Positions 30,067 through 39,789 of a stretch of 64,000 bases of DNA are shown piece by piece. The stretch is from Fictibacillus terranigra (lineage in GTDB: Bacteria; Bacillota; Bacilli; Bacillales; Fictibacillaceae), in NCBI RefSeq assembly GCF_030412265.1, contig NZ_JAUHLN010000002.1, positions 496,001 through 560,000 of the forward strand, read 5' to 3'. The notes under the pieces were generated by a model, which did not search any database, was not told the origin of the DNA, and was given only the letters and a program-made list of their open reading frames with translations. Position numbers and translations under genes: made by a program. Position 1 is the first letter of the stretch. Each line of letters opens with the position of its first letter.

Positions 30067-30533
30067 TATCCCTGATTACCGATGACGTGTAATTGGGTGA
30101 CTTCTTCTCTATTCAGCACCTTTTCTAACTGAAGAAGAATCAACAATCTGTCCCCGATTTTTGCTACACCATCCAAATATTCCGCATTTATTCCGCCAGC
30201 GACCTCAGGTGTCGGCTCGATCTCCCCTGCAGGAATGTCTAGAACATCGTTCGCTGCATCCACGATTAATCCTACTTCCATGTCATCTGTATTTACAATG
30301 ATCATTCTCGTATTCTCATCCGCTTGTTTTTCTTCCATTCCAAAACGGCTGCGAAGATCAATGATAGGAGTGACGATTCCTCTGAGATTGATTACACCCT
30401 TTACAAACCCGGGAGTTCTCGGAATCCTAGTAATATGAGAAACTCGCTCGATCGATTTTACCTGGTGCACATTTACGCCGTATTCTTCATCCTCTAATTG
30501 AAAAACGATCACTTTTATCTCTTGTCCGTTCAT
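30066..30533 (-). CDS. cheW: Chemotaxis coupling protein CheW
   Basis: Adaptor that joins CheA to chemoreceptors. The 155-residue SH3-like protein reads FQLEDEEYGVNVHQVKSIER, RIPRTPGFVKGVINLRGIVTPIIDLRSRFG and a VGLIVDAANDVLDI segment. ATG at 30533 is preferred because GGAGG lies nine bases upstream; a TTG three codons earlier is directly on that site. Lies 14 bp after cheA. Confidence 0.96.
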   Translation of the reverse strand: MNGQEIKVIVFQLEDEEYGVNVHQVKSIERVSHITRIPRTPGFVKGVINLRGIVTPIIDLRSRFGMEEKQADENTRMIIVNTDDMEVGLIVDAANDVLDIPAGEIEPTPEVAGGINAEYLDGVAKIGDRLLILLQLEKVLNREEVTQLHVIGNQG

Positions 30534-30555
30534 GTCAGTCAACCTCCGTATATCG

Positions 30556-32559
30556 TTATTTAATAAGTGAATTACAATCTAGAATAAGAGCAACTTGTCC
30601 ATCGCCCAGAATCGCGGCACCCGATACCGCAAAGACGGATGCCAGGTAATTACCGAGAGATTTCAAAACGATCTCCTGCTGTCCGATCAGGGAGTCGACA
30701 GCTAAGCCCGCCATCTTATCTCCTTTTTTGACGATCACGACAGATCTTCTTTCTTTTTCATTCCGATCGGTTTCCGGCACCTCAAAAAGCTCCCCTAACG
30801 AGACCAGCGGAACCACTTTGCCCCTGAAGTCCATCATCGGCTGATGATGGACGGTCATGATATCGTCCTGTTTGATCCGTGCTGTTTCTATAATAGAAGA
30901 AAGTGGGATGGCATACGTTTCTTCTCCTGCCTTCACCAGCATCGAAGAAATGATAGAAAGCGTCAGCGGGAGCTGGATGGAGAATAATGAACCCTGGCCT
31001 TCTGCAGAATCAACAGTGACGGAACCGCCTAAAGATTCAATTTTATTTTTCACTGCATCCAATCCGACTCCTCTCCCCGAGATGTCCGAGATCACTTCTG
31101 CCGTGGAAAACCCTGAAGCGAACAACAATTCATTAACTTGTTTATCTGTGAAATCTTTTGATAATTCCCGGCTGACAATACCTCTCTCGATCGCTCGTTC
31201 AAGAACTTTATGGCGGTTAATTCCCGCTCCGTCATCCTCAATTTCAATGAACACATGATTTCCACTGTGATAAGCCCGAAGATGAATCGTTCCGGCCTCG
31301 CTCTTTCCTGCTGCGAGTCTCTTTTTCGGCTTCTCGATGCCGTGGTCAATGGAGTTTCTCAGCAGATGCACAAGAGGATCTCCAATCTCATCGATTACGG
31401 TTCGGTCGAGTTCCGTTTCCGCCCCAGTGATCTCAAGAGAGACTGTTTTTCCGAGATCTTTTGCCAATCCCCTGATCATTCGCGGGAAGCGGTTAAACAC
31501 TTGGTCTACCGGAACCATCCTCATGTTTAGGATGATGTCCTGCAGATCGGATGAAATCCTCGACATCCTCTCTACCGTTTCATTAAGGTCATTGCTCTTT
31601 AGATCCTTTGAAATCTTTTCCAGACGCCCCTTGTCAATGACGAGTTCCTCGAATAGATTCATCAGCCGATCCAGCCGATCGATATTGACACGAATGGTTT
31701 TGCTTGCTGCCGGGCCAGCAGAACTTTTTTGAACCGGTTTCTCCTGCGGCTGCTCCCGGGATGCAGGGTGATCTGTTTCCGTTGACTGCACTTCAGGACC
31801 GTTTAGTACAAGGCTTTCTGCCTTTAGGCTTTCAATCTTTACCCGGTCAATCTCCGACACCTTCAACAAGCTGTTTTGAATGGTTTCTGACTTTTCCTTC
31901 GAGATTAACGTCACCTGAAATTCCCGGTCGAATTTTTCCTGTTCGATGTGATCAACAGGAGGGGTTGAATTGACAACTTCCCCCATCTGTTCGAGTGTTT
32001 CAAACACCATGTACGCCCTGACGGCTTTAAGCAAACAATCCTCACGGAGCTCAACTGATATTTGATAGCTGAAATAGCCTTGTTCCAGCGATTGTTTCAG
32101 GATCGTCATTTCGTATTCATCAAACACCGCATGGCTGGCCTTGTTCCCCACTTGAAGCTTCTTTTGTGAAGCATCACTTGTTCCTGCTTCGATAGAGTAA
32201 AGAAGTCCCACAATATCTTTCACGTCTTTCTTCCCATCACCGCCATTTCCAATGGACAGTACCATCTCTTCCAGATGGTCCAGGGAGACGAACAATGCAT
32301 CCAATAGATTTTGCGTAACAGCCAGCTTCTCATTTCGAATGCCGTCCAGTACGTTCTCCATAATATGAGTCAGGTTAGCCAGATCTTCAAACCCCATCGA
32401 AGCGGACATGCCTTTAAGTGTATGCGCTGAACGGAAAATTTCCTGAACAATTGATAGATCATCAGACTCCTTTTCCAGCAGCAGAACCTGTTGATTCATT
32501 GATTGTAAATGTTCCTTGCTTTCTTCAATAAAAATATCCAAGTATTGACTCATTTCCAT
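30556..32559 (-). CDS. cheA: Chemotaxis histidine kinase CheA
   Basis: Receptor-coupled kinase that phosphorylates CheY and CheB. The 667-residue protein has an HPt domain with phospho-accepting His46 (FRSAHTLKG), a P2 response-regulator-docking region, dimerisation P3 domain (about 290-350), a GHKL ATPase with LVHLLRNSIDHGIE (N box), DDGAGI (G1) and SGRGVGLDAVKNKI (G2), then a CheW-like domain. It overlaps the cheB end by about 10 bp. Confidence 0.97.
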   Translation of the reverse strand: MEMSQYLDIFIEESKEHLQSMNQQVLLLEKESDDLSIVQEIFRSAHTLKGMSASMGFEDLANLTHIMENVLDGIRNEKLAVTQNLLDALFVSLDHLEEMVLSIGNGGDGKKDVKDIVGLLYSIEAGTSDASQKKLQVGNKASHAVFDEYEMTILKQSLEQGYFSYQISVELREDCLLKAVRAYMVFETLEQMGEVVNSTPPVDHIEQEKFDREFQVTLISKEKSETIQNSLLKVSEIDRVKIESLKAESLVLNGPEVQSTETDHPASREQPQEKPVQKSSAGPAASKTIRVNIDRLDRLMNLFEELVIDKGRLEKISKDLKSNDLNETVERMSRISSDLQDIILNMRMVPVDQVFNRFPRMIRGLAKDLGKTVSLEITGAETELDRTVIDEIGDPLVHLLRNSIDHGIEKPKKRLAAGKSEAGTIHLRAYHSGNHVFIEIEDDGAGINRHKVLERAIERGIVSRELSKDFTDKQVNELLFASGFSTAEVISDISGRGVGLDAVKNKIESLGGSVTVDSAEGQGSLFSIQLPLTLSIISSMLVKAGEETYAIPLSSIIETARIKQDDIMTVHHQPMMDFRGKVVPLVSLGELFEVPETDRNEKERRSVVIVKKGDKMAGLAVDSLIGQQEIVLKSLGNYLASVFAVSGAAILGDGQVALILDCNSLIK

Positions 32560-33620
32560 ATGGTTTCACCCTGCCTAACAAAATTTGCAATCGTTTCTGC
32601 AACATCTTTTATATGAACAATCTCGTCAACGGTACCGGTAGCTAAGGCGGCTTTTGGCATGCCATACACGACGGAAGACTCTTCAGATTCTGCGATAATA
32701 AATGACGGACCTGACTTTTTTAAAGCCGTGATCCCTGAAGCTCCGTCCGAGCCCATACCCGTTAACACAACAGCCATTGGATAACAGCTTACAGAACAGG
32801 CGCTGTGAAACAAAATATCAACTGAAGGACGGTGTCCTCTGACTGGATCCTTTGTACTTAAATGGATGACAATTCCATTTGTTCCCTCCTGCAATTCCAC
32901 ATGATAGCCTCCGGGTGCCAAATAAACGGTGCCTGCCGTTACTTTTTCACCGTTTACCGCTTCCTTTACCGTCAGTTTAGATACGGCATCAAGCCTGTCG
33001 GCAAGAGATGCGGTAAAGCCTTTGGGCATGTGCTGTACGATGACTACTGGTGCGCAGAGGTTACCCGGAAGCTTGGAAAATATATGGTGCAGAGCTTTAG
33101 GGCCACCCGTTGAGACTCCGATTAAAATCACCTTTTGGCTGCCTGTCTTATGTAAGGTAAAATTCTTTTCTGCAGCTGAAGGATGAATAAAAGCTGACTC
33201 TTCGGCGTTTTCGATTTTTTTGTGCTTAACAGCTGAACTTACTTTTTGAATCAGTTCCAGCTTTACTTTTTCAATATCCAGCGAAACCGCCCCTGAAGGC
33301 TTTGCGATAAAATCATACGCTCCAGCTTCCATTGCCAGCATGGTGTTGTCGGCTCCTGCTCTTGTGGTGCTGCTGAGCATGATGATTGGTATCTCTTTAA
33401 AAGCAGTAATTTTTTGTACTGCTTCTATCCCTGTAAGAACGGGCATTTCTACATCCATTGTGATAATGTCAGGTTTAAGGTCCATCGTCTTTTTGAACGC
33501 TTCTTCACCGTTTCTTGCCGAGCCTACAACCTCAATACCTTCTGCAGAATTCAGCATATCGCTGATCATCTTGCGCATAAAAGCAGAGTCATCCGCTACC
33601 AAAACTTTTATCTTTTTCAA
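32550..33620 (-). CDS. cheB: Chemotaxis protein-glutamate methylesterase CheB
   Basis: Removes methyl groups from receptors and deamidates glutamines for adaptation. The 356-residue protein has a receiver domain with phospho-acceptor Asp56 (IITMDVEMP) and a methylesterase domain with catalytic Ser (GVSTGGPKAL), His (QHMPKGFTASLADRLD) and Asp (TGMGSDGASG). TTG start at 33620, overlapping the flhG stop (TTGA). First of the cheB-cheA-cheW-cheC-cheD group. Confidence 0.96.
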   Translation of the reverse strand: MKKIKVLVADDSAFMRKMISDMLNSAEGIEVVGSARNGEEAFKKTMDLKPDIITMDVEMPVLTGIEAVQKITAFKEIPIIMLSSTTRAGADNTMLAMEAGAYDFIAKPSGAVSLDIEKVKLELIQKVSSAVKHKKIENAEESAFIHPSAAEKNFTLHKTGSQKVILIGVSTGGPKALHHIFSKLPGNLCAPVVIVQHMPKGFTASLADRLDAVSKLTVKEAVNGEKVTAGTVYLAPGGYHVELQEGTNGIVIHLSTKDPVRGHRPSVDILFHSACSVSCYPMAVVLTGMGSDGASGITALKKSGPSFIIAESEESSVVYGMPKAALATGTVDEIVHIKDVAETIANFVRQGETIWK

Positions 33621-34492
33621 GACTCATCTCTGCCTTTCTTAAATAATGCTGTCACCCTATCTACAAATCCCTGGTAAGAAACCGGATAGTTATCCCTGTG
33701 CCCTCCAGTAAACTGCTGTGCGGCCTTCATGACCCCGACACTTGCGGGTGACTGTGGCCGGTGAAGCAAAAATGGTTTCTGCCGTTTGACGGCGAGCTGT
33801 ACAACAGGATCGAACGGAAGAGCTCCGAGGTGATTAATCTCCTTATGAAGGAATTCGCCTGCAACCTTTCTCAGGCGTTTGTGGACATCCATCGCCTCTT
33901 TCCTGCTTTTGCACTGGTTAATTAGCGTTGAAATGGGCAGATCCGGGCATCTGGCATGAAGCATTTTGATCATCGAGTACGCATCCGTAACCGATGTTAT
34001 TTCCGGAGTAGTAACAAGGACCGCTTCATGCCCGGCCATGATAAAATTCAGGCTCGTCTCCGATACACCTGCCCCGATGTCAAAAACAATATATTGATAG
34101 ACACTCGCAAGGTCTTGGAGCTGTGAGGCAAAAAAAGCTGATTTTCTTTCATCCATGTCAACCAAATGAGGGATGCCGCTTCCCCCCGCGATAAAGCTTA
34201 GGTCTCCAGAACCCTTTTCGATGATCTCCCATATGGAAAACCGCCGGTCCAATAAATCCACGATCGTCTGACGCGAAGGAGCTCCAAGCAGCAGATTAAC
34301 ATTACCCATCCCGATATCCAGATCGATCAGCAGAACGCTCTTCCCTAATTTGCGAAGCGCAAGCGAAATGTTTACGGCCACGTTGGACTTGCCGACTCCC
34401 CCTTTACCGCTTAACACGGAAAATACTTTTGTTGACCGTTCAGAAGATGCTGCTTCTACCTTCAAACGCAAATATTCAGCCTGATCACGCAT
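33617..34492 (-). CDS. flhG: MinD-like flagellar number regulator FlhG (YlxH)
   Basis: ParA/MinD-type ATPase that controls flagellar number and placement with FlhF. The 291-residue protein has the deviant Walker A VLSGKGGVGKSNVAVN (near residues 26-41), LLIDLDIGMGNVNLLLGAP, and the IVFDIGAGVSETSLNF Walker B region. Start at 34492 (MRDQAEYLR) overlaps flhF by 8 bp; the longer reading frame begins inside flhF. Confidence 0.95.
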   Translation of the reverse strand: MRDQAEYLRLKVEAASSERSTKVFSVLSGKGGVGKSNVAVNISLALRKLGKSVLLIDLDIGMGNVNLLLGAPSRQTIVDLLDRRFSIWEIIEKGSGDLSFIAGGSGIPHLVDMDERKSAFFASQLQDLASVYQYIVFDIGAGVSETSLNFIMAGHEAVLVTTPEITSVTDAYSMIKMLHARCPDLPISTLINQCKSRKEAMDVHKRLRKVAGEFLHKEINHLGALPFDPVVQLAVKRQKPFLLHRPQSPASVGVMKAAQQFTGGHRDNYPVSYQGFVDRVTALFKKGRDES

Positions 34493-35585
34493 GTGCTTCT
34501 TCCTTAAAAAACATCTCAATCATATCTTTTGGCTGCGGCTCGAATATATCGTCCGGGACATTTTGTCCATTCGTTATAAAGGCAGCTGAAATCCGTTCGT
34601 CGATCATGAGGCCAATCAAAGAACCGAGAGAGGATGTTTCATCCATTTTCGTAAAAATATATCTGTCTACACCTGTTTCTTTAAATTGCTGGATCGTTTT
34701 TTTCATATCTTCAAATTTGGAAGTCAGTGACAAAACGAGAAAGTTGGTCATCTGCTCTTCTGATTCCAGGAGCTCCTGCAGCTCCTGCACATAAGTGCTG
34801 TTCAAAAAATTTCGCCCTGCACTGTCGGTCAGTACAAGATCATACTCCCTTAAGTCTGCTTTTGCCCTCTTAAAATCGTCCGAATTATGGGCTACTCTGA
34901 TCGGCACATCCAAAATCGCAGCGTATGTCTTCAATTGCTCAATCGCTGCGATCCTGTAGGTATCTGTTGAAATAAAAGCAACCTTTTTCCCATCCTTTAG
35001 CTTTGCTTTTGCAGCCAGCTTTGCCAGCGTTGTTGTCTTGCCAACCCCTGTTGGTCCCATGACGTTTAAATATTTTGTCTCATAATTAAACCCGCTGCGG
35101 CTTTCATTCTTCATCCGGCTGAGCATCCATTCGGAAATCCAGGAATGCCAGTCTTCCTCTTGTCCGCTGTTTGCCGTCTTTTCCTGCTCCTCCTCCAAAT
35201 CTGTTACCAATGAAGCGATCAACGTTTCGCTAAGCCCTCTGTTTCGAAGCAAAGTTTCCCAACTCCTGATGGATTCGTTCTTCAGTGGGCCTGGATTACT
35301 GGATGATAACCTTTTCACCATCTGTTTCAGCTCTTTGATGTCTTGACTTAAGTCCATCGTATGTTTTTCGTGCACTTTCCTGTTTACCGGCTGCTTTGGG
35401 GCAGGGGGAAGCGGTTCTCCATCAAGCAGCGCTATAACTTCGATGTTCATCTTTGTAAAAAAGCCCATAAAACCACCGGTCCGCACCTCGCGTGTATGCA
35501 GGATGACCGCATCGCTCCCAAGTTCACTGCGAATTTTTTTCATCGCTTCCTGAATGGTAGGAGCACTGTATTTCTTCACTTTCAT
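34485..35585 (-). CDS. flhF: Flagellar SRP-type GTPase FlhF
   Basis: Signal-recognition-particle-like GTPase that sets where flagella are built. The 366-residue protein has a basic N-terminal B domain, an N domain, and the G domain with [39 protein letters not shown] and TKMDETSSLG motifs. ATG overlaps the flhA stop (ATGA). Pairs with flhG directly downstream. Confidence 0.97.
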   Translation of the reverse strand: MKVKKYSAPTIQEAMKKIRSELGSDAVILHTREVRTGGFMGFFTKMNIEVIALLDGEPLPPAPKQPVNRKVHEKHTMDLSQDIKELKQMVKRLSSSNPGPLKNESIRSWETLLRNRGLSETLIASLVTDLEEEQEKTANSGQEEDWHSWISEWMLSRMKNESRSGFNYETKYLNVMGPTGVGKTTTLAKLAAKAKLKDGKKVAFISTDTYRIAAIEQLKTYAAILDVPIRVAHNSDDFKRAKADLREYDLVLTDSAGRNFLNSTYVQELQELLESEEQMTNFLVLSLTSKFEDMKKTIQQFKETGVDRYIFTKMDETSSLGSLIGLMIDERISAAFITNGQNVPDDIFEPQPKDMIEMFFKEEAHA

Positions 35586-37615
35586 ATGTTCACCACCCCT
35601 ATGCTTTGCACTTCCAGATCCGGCTCCAATTCGTTATACGATAAAATGACAAGATCGGGCATGTAGCGTTCAAGCAGCTGCCTTACGTACATGCGTACAG
35701 CAGGCGAACAGAGAAGCACAGGCGTGTGGCCGAAGCTTCTGCTTTGTTCGATCTCTTTTGAAACATGGTCAAAAATAAGCTGAGAGTCCTGTGGATCGAG
35801 TGATAAATAATTGCCATGCTCTGTCTGCTGTACGTGATCTGCAATTCTCTTCTCTACCGATCCGCCGAGCGTAATGACTTTTAAAGGCTGATCAACTTGT
35901 CCGTATTGTTTAGAGATCTGCCGGGAAAGGGCCTGTCGGACATATTCAGTCAGGAGGTCAATATCTCTGGACATTTTTCCAAAATCGGCCAGGGTCTCAA
36001 AAATCACTGGAAGATTTCGTATGGATATTTTCTCTTTTAATAATTTAGAAAGTACTTTCTGTATCTCTCCGACAGTAAGCGGATCAGGAGTAACCTCTTC
36101 TATCAGTGTTGGATAGTTTTCTTTCATATGATCGATAAGCTGTTTTGTCTCCTGGCGCCCAATCAGCTCATGAGAAAACTTCTTGATGATCTCAGTGAGA
36201 TGAGTAGAAACGACGGAAGGAGGATCCACTACGGTATAGCCGGACATTTCTGCCCTTTCTTTCATGTCTTCAGAGATCCACAAAGCGGGCAGACCAAATG
36301 CTGGTTCTACTGTATTGATCCCTTGAACCGCTTGATCATCGATACCCGGACTCATGGCCAAGTAATGGTCCAGAAGAACCTCTCCTTGCGCCACTTCATT
36401 GCCTTTGATCTTGATTCTGTATTCATTGGGCTGAAGCTGGATATTGTCACGGATACGAACGACCGGAACGATCATTCCCAGTTCGAGAGCCAGCTGCCTT
36501 CTGATCATAACGACTCTGTCCAGCAGGTCCCCGCCTTGATTGGCATCTGCCAGCGGAATGAGACTGTATCCAAACTCAAACTCGATCGGATCGACCTGCA
36601 GCAGGCTGATCACATTTTCCGGACTTTTCAGCTGTTCCGTCTGGATATCTTCTTCGATCACTTCATTCCGTTCTTTCCGCTGATTTTCTGCTCTTAGCAA
36701 AAGATAGCCTCCAAGTGCAATCAGCCCTCCGATAGAGACGGTCACCACATCGTTGATCGGGGTGAAAAGCCCTAACGCTATGATTGTAGAGGCAGCCACA
36801 ATGAGCATATGAGGGTATGCCAGAATCTGGCGGGAGATATCATAGCCCAAATTACCTTCAGAGGCTGCTCTCGTGACGATGATCCCGGTAGCGGTGGAAA
36901 TGATCAGCGCGGGAATCTGGCTCACCAGCCCGTCACCGACCGTCAGCAATGTAAAGGTGTGGGCACTCTCGGCAAAACTTAAACCCATCTGCGTCATGCC
37001 GATAATAATACCGAAGAGCATATTGATCAGAACAATAATGATTCCGGCAATCGCGTCACCTTTTACAAATTTACTGGCACCGTCCATCGCTCCATAGAAA
37101 TCGGATTCCCGTTCGACTTTTTCCCGTCTTTCTTTCGCTTCACGATCGGAGATCATCCCGGCGTTCAGGTCCGCATCAATGCTCATTTGTTTCCCTGGCA
37201 TAGCGTCCAGCGTAAACCTGGCGGCGACTTCCGACACACGTTCCGAACCTTTTGTGATCACGATAAATTGGATGACTACGAGAATAAAGAAGACAACGAT
37301 ACCAACTAAAATATTGCCTCCCACTACAAATTCCCCGAATGTATGGACCACGTTCCCCGCTTTTCCGGATCCCAGAATAGACCTCGTCGTCGATACATTC
37401 AGACCGAGCCGAAACAATGTAACGAGAAGCAGCAGTGAAGGAAAGATGGAAAACTGGAGCGGCTCCTGCATGTTCATTGAAATTAAGATGATGATAAGGG
37501 CCAATGTAATGTTGATGATGATAAAGAAATCGAGAAGCCAAGCAGGCAAAGGAATGATCAACATGGCGATGATCATGATTACCCCGACTAATATGCTAAT
37601 ATCTCTTGCTTTCAT
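35582..37615 (-). CDS. flhA: Flagellar export gate protein FlhA
   Basis: Large subunit of the type III export gate, forming the nonameric cytoplasmic ring and proton channel. The 677-residue protein has eight or so transmembrane segments in the first ~320 residues, the FHIPEP-family core (including RVSEVAARFTLDAMPGKQMSIDADLNAG), and a cytoplasmic domain that binds chaperones and substrates. Lies 29 bp after flhB. The antisense strand of 36980-37005 holds a sigma-D-like sequence (see findings). Confidence 0.97.
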   Translation of the reverse strand: MKARDISILVGVIMIIAMLIIPLPAWLLDFFIIINITLALIIILISMNMQEPLQFSIFPSLLLLVTLFRLGLNVSTTRSILGSGKAGNVVHTFGEFVVGGNILVGIVVFFILVVIQFIVITKGSERVSEVAARFTLDAMPGKQMSIDADLNAGMISDREAKERREKVERESDFYGAMDGASKFVKGDAIAGIIIVLINMLFGIIIGMTQMGLSFAESAHTFTLLTVGDGLVSQIPALIISTATGIIVTRAASEGNLGYDISRQILAYPHMLIVAASTIIALGLFTPINDVVTVSIGGLIALGGYLLLRAENQRKERNEVIEEDIQTEQLKSPENVISLLQVDPIEFEFGYSLIPLADANQGGDLLDRVVMIRRQLALELGMIVPVVRIRDNIQLQPNEYRIKIKGNEVAQGEVLLDHYLAMSPGIDDQAVQGINTVEPAFGLPALWISEDMKERAEMSGYTVVDPPSVVSTHLTEIIKKFSHELIGRQETKQLIDHMKENYPTLIEEVTPDPLTVGEIQKVLSKLLKEKISIRNLPVIFETLADFGKMSRDIDLLTEYVRQALSRQISKQYGQVDQPLKVITLGGSVEKRIADHVQQTEHGNYLSLDPQDSQLIFDHVSKEIEQSRSFGHTPVLLCSPAVRMYVRQLLERYMPDLVILSYNELEPDLEVQSIGVVNI

Positions 37616-37644
37616 TTTTCCTTCTCTCCTTACAGTTGCTTCAC

Positions 37645-38718
37645 TTATTTCTTCAGATGGTAAACATAGGCCAGGATTTCAGCTACAGCCTTGAATAAAT
37701 CTTCAGGAATGACATCCCCGATTTCAGTGCGGCTGTACAGCGTTCTTGCAAGGGGTCGGTTCTCGATTAAAGCTACCTTGTTCTCTGCACCTATTTTTTT
37801 AATTTTCTGCGCGATCAAATCTACTCCCTTGGCTACCACTACCGGGGCATCCATACTCTGGCCGTCGTATTTTAACGCGATCGCATAATGTGTTGGGTTG
37901 GTGATGATGACATCAGCCCTTGGCACATCCTGCATCATTCTTCTCATCGCCATCTGTCTCTGCTTCTCTTTAATCTTGGACTTGATCTTAGGGTCACCCT
38001 CTGATTCTTTATATTCATCCTTAATGTCCTGCTTGGACATCCTGATGCTTTTCTCAAAGTCAAATTTTTGGTACATAAAATCAAGCAATGAAAGAAGCAG
38101 GAGTACGAGGGAAGCATAAAAACCCATTTGAAAAGCCAAACCGCCAAAGATGCCAAGAGCGGATTCAAGGCTGACCTGGGACAGTTTCATCAACTGGTCT
38201 CTTTCATTCCATATGACCAGAAAGGTAACGGTTCCAATGATCGAAATCTTTAAAACGGACTTAATGAGCTCGACCACAGCCCTTAACGAATAGATTTTTT
38301 TAAAGCCCTGAATTGGATTGAGCCTCTCCAGCTTCATCTGGACAGTTTCTGTCGAAAACAAGAATCCGGTTTGAAGAAAACTTGCAAATACACCAGCGGC
38401 AAGGATCGTGAGCAATAAGGGAAGTACGATGCCGGCAGACTCCTGTACCAAATGAACAAACAAAAGCTGTACATTGTGTTGTGTGGGCTCAAGTGTCAAG
38501 CCGTTTTGGAGCGTATAGTTTACGAGATGCAGAAGCTTGCCCGAACACGTCTTGCCGGTGAACCAAAGCATTAGGAATGCAGCGAATAAGGTAACTGCCG
38601 TATTGACATCCGCACTTTTGGCCACCTGTCCTTTTTTCTTGCTTTCTTCCTTTTTCTTTGGAGTGGCTTTTTCGGTTTTTTCACCTGAAAAGTACTGTAA
38701 ATCAAGCTGTAAAGGCAT
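37645..38718 (-). CDS. flhB: Flagellar export switch protein FlhB
   Basis: Sets the switch from rod/hook to filament export. The 357-residue protein has four transmembrane segments, a linker rich in charged residues, and the autocleavage motif NPTH (ITNPTHYAIALKYD) in the cytoplasmic domain, intact here. N-terminal FSGEKTEKATPKKKEESKKKGQ is the usual signature. Six bases separate it from fliR. Confidence 0.97.
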   Translation of the reverse strand: MPLQLDLQYFSGEKTEKATPKKKEESKKKGQVAKSADVNTAVTLFAAFLMLWFTGKTCSGKLLHLVNYTLQNGLTLEPTQHNVQLLFVHLVQESAGIVLPLLLTILAAGVFASFLQTGFLFSTETVQMKLERLNPIQGFKKIYSLRAVVELIKSVLKISIIGTVTFLVIWNERDQLMKLSQVSLESALGIFGGLAFQMGFYASLVLLLLSLLDFMYQKFDFEKSIRMSKQDIKDEYKESEGDPKIKSKIKEKQRQMAMRRMMQDVPRADVIITNPTHYAIALKYDGQSMDAPVVVAKGVDLIAQKIKKIGAENKVALIENRPLARTLYSRTEIGDVIPEDLFKAVAEILAYVYHLKK

Positions 38719-38724
38719 AGGGTC

Positions 38725-39495
38725 TCACTCCTGAAGCAAAATGAGCAGCTTCTTCATAGCCTGGGCCATCTCATCACTCAGATACTGCACGCTCATAAAA
38801 AATGCAGGCATGATGACGAATAAGAGGCAGAAGGCTGCAATTATTTTTATCGGAAGGCCAACGGCAAAAATGTTGACCTGCGGAACAGTCCTTGCAACGA
38901 CTCCTAAAGCGAGATCGACAAGAAACAAAGAGCCTACGATCGGAAGGGCCATCTGAAACGCAACGACAAACATAGCAGAAAAAACATGCACAGCATGCTG
39001 TGCAATCTTTCCATCTCCCCATCCGAAATGCATATCTGTAAGGGGGACAAAGCTGTAGCTGTAAAAGATTCCATCCATCAGCATGTGATGTCCATTCAGC
39101 GCAAAAAGAAACAAAATGGCCAGATTGTATAAAAATTTCCCGATCAGCGGTGTCTGTACCCCCGTTTGAGGATCAAACACGCCAGCGATGGCAAATCCCA
39201 TCTGCAGGTCGATGAATCCCCCGGCAACCTGAATGGAATAGAGCAGGATGGATGCGATCAGACCGAGCGACAGACCTACCAGCGCTTCCTTAAATATCAG
39301 GACAATAAAATCACTGTTTACAGAGACTTCAGGTGATCCAAGAGCATAAAGCATGATCCAGGAAAGAAATACTGCCAGCCCCATCTTATGTATGTTCGGT
39401 ATATTCCTGTAGGAGAAAATCGGGACGGTGGCAAAAAAGGAGCCGACTCTCACTAAGATTAATAGAAAAGCAGGGAATGAATTCAAAAGATCCAT
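38725..39495 (-). CDS. fliR: Flagellar export gate protein FliR
   Basis: Integral component of the FliP-FliQ-FliR core channel. The 256-residue protein is almost wholly hydrophobic (six transmembrane segments), starting MDLLNSFPAFLLILVRVGSFFATVPIFS and containing the QMGFAIAGVFDPQTGVQTPLIGKFL segment. ATG start four bases after the fliQ stop. Confidence 0.96.
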   Translation of the reverse strand: MDLLNSFPAFLLILVRVGSFFATVPIFSYRNIPNIHKMGLAVFLSWIMLYALGSPEVSVNSDFIVLIFKEALVGLSLGLIASILLYSIQVAGGFIDLQMGFAIAGVFDPQTGVQTPLIGKFLYNLAILFLFALNGHHMLMDGIFYSYSFVPLTDMHFGWGDGKIAQHAVHVFSAMFVVAFQMALPIVGSLFLVDLALGVVARTVPQVNIFAVGLPIKIIAAFCLLFVIMPAFFMSVQYLSDEMAQAMKKLLILLQE

Positions 39496-39499
39496 ACGG

Positions 39500-39772
39500 T
39501 TACAATCCTACAAAGTGATTCAGATTATTAAAAATTTCATACGTGAAAGTTACCATTTGAGACAGCATCCACGGCCCGAAAAAGATGAGAGCGATCAGCA
39601 CCGCTGCTATTTTAGGAATAAACGCCAGTGTCTGCTCCTGTATCTGTGTCGTCGCCTGAAAAATACTGACGATAAGACCGACAACCAGGGCGATGACAAG
39701 GAGCGGGCCGCATAAAAGGAGCGTTGTATAGACCCCTTTTTCAGCGATGGAAATGACAAATTCTGAATTCAT
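39500..39772 (-). CDS. fliQ: Flagellar export gate protein FliQ
   Basis: Small two-helix subunit of the export gate, four copies per channel. The 90-residue protein has two transmembrane helices (LLLCGPLLVIALVVGLIVSIFQ and IAAVLIALIFFGPWMLSQM) joined by the conserved ATTQIQEQTLAFIPK loop. Between fliP (17 bp) and fliR. Confidence 0.96.
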   Translation of the reverse strand: MNSEFVISIAEKGVYTTLLLCGPLLVIALVVGLIVSIFQATTQIQEQTLAFIPKIAAVLIALIFFGPWMLSQMVTFTYEIFNNLNHFVGL

Positions 39773-39789
39773 ACGCTACACCTACTTGT

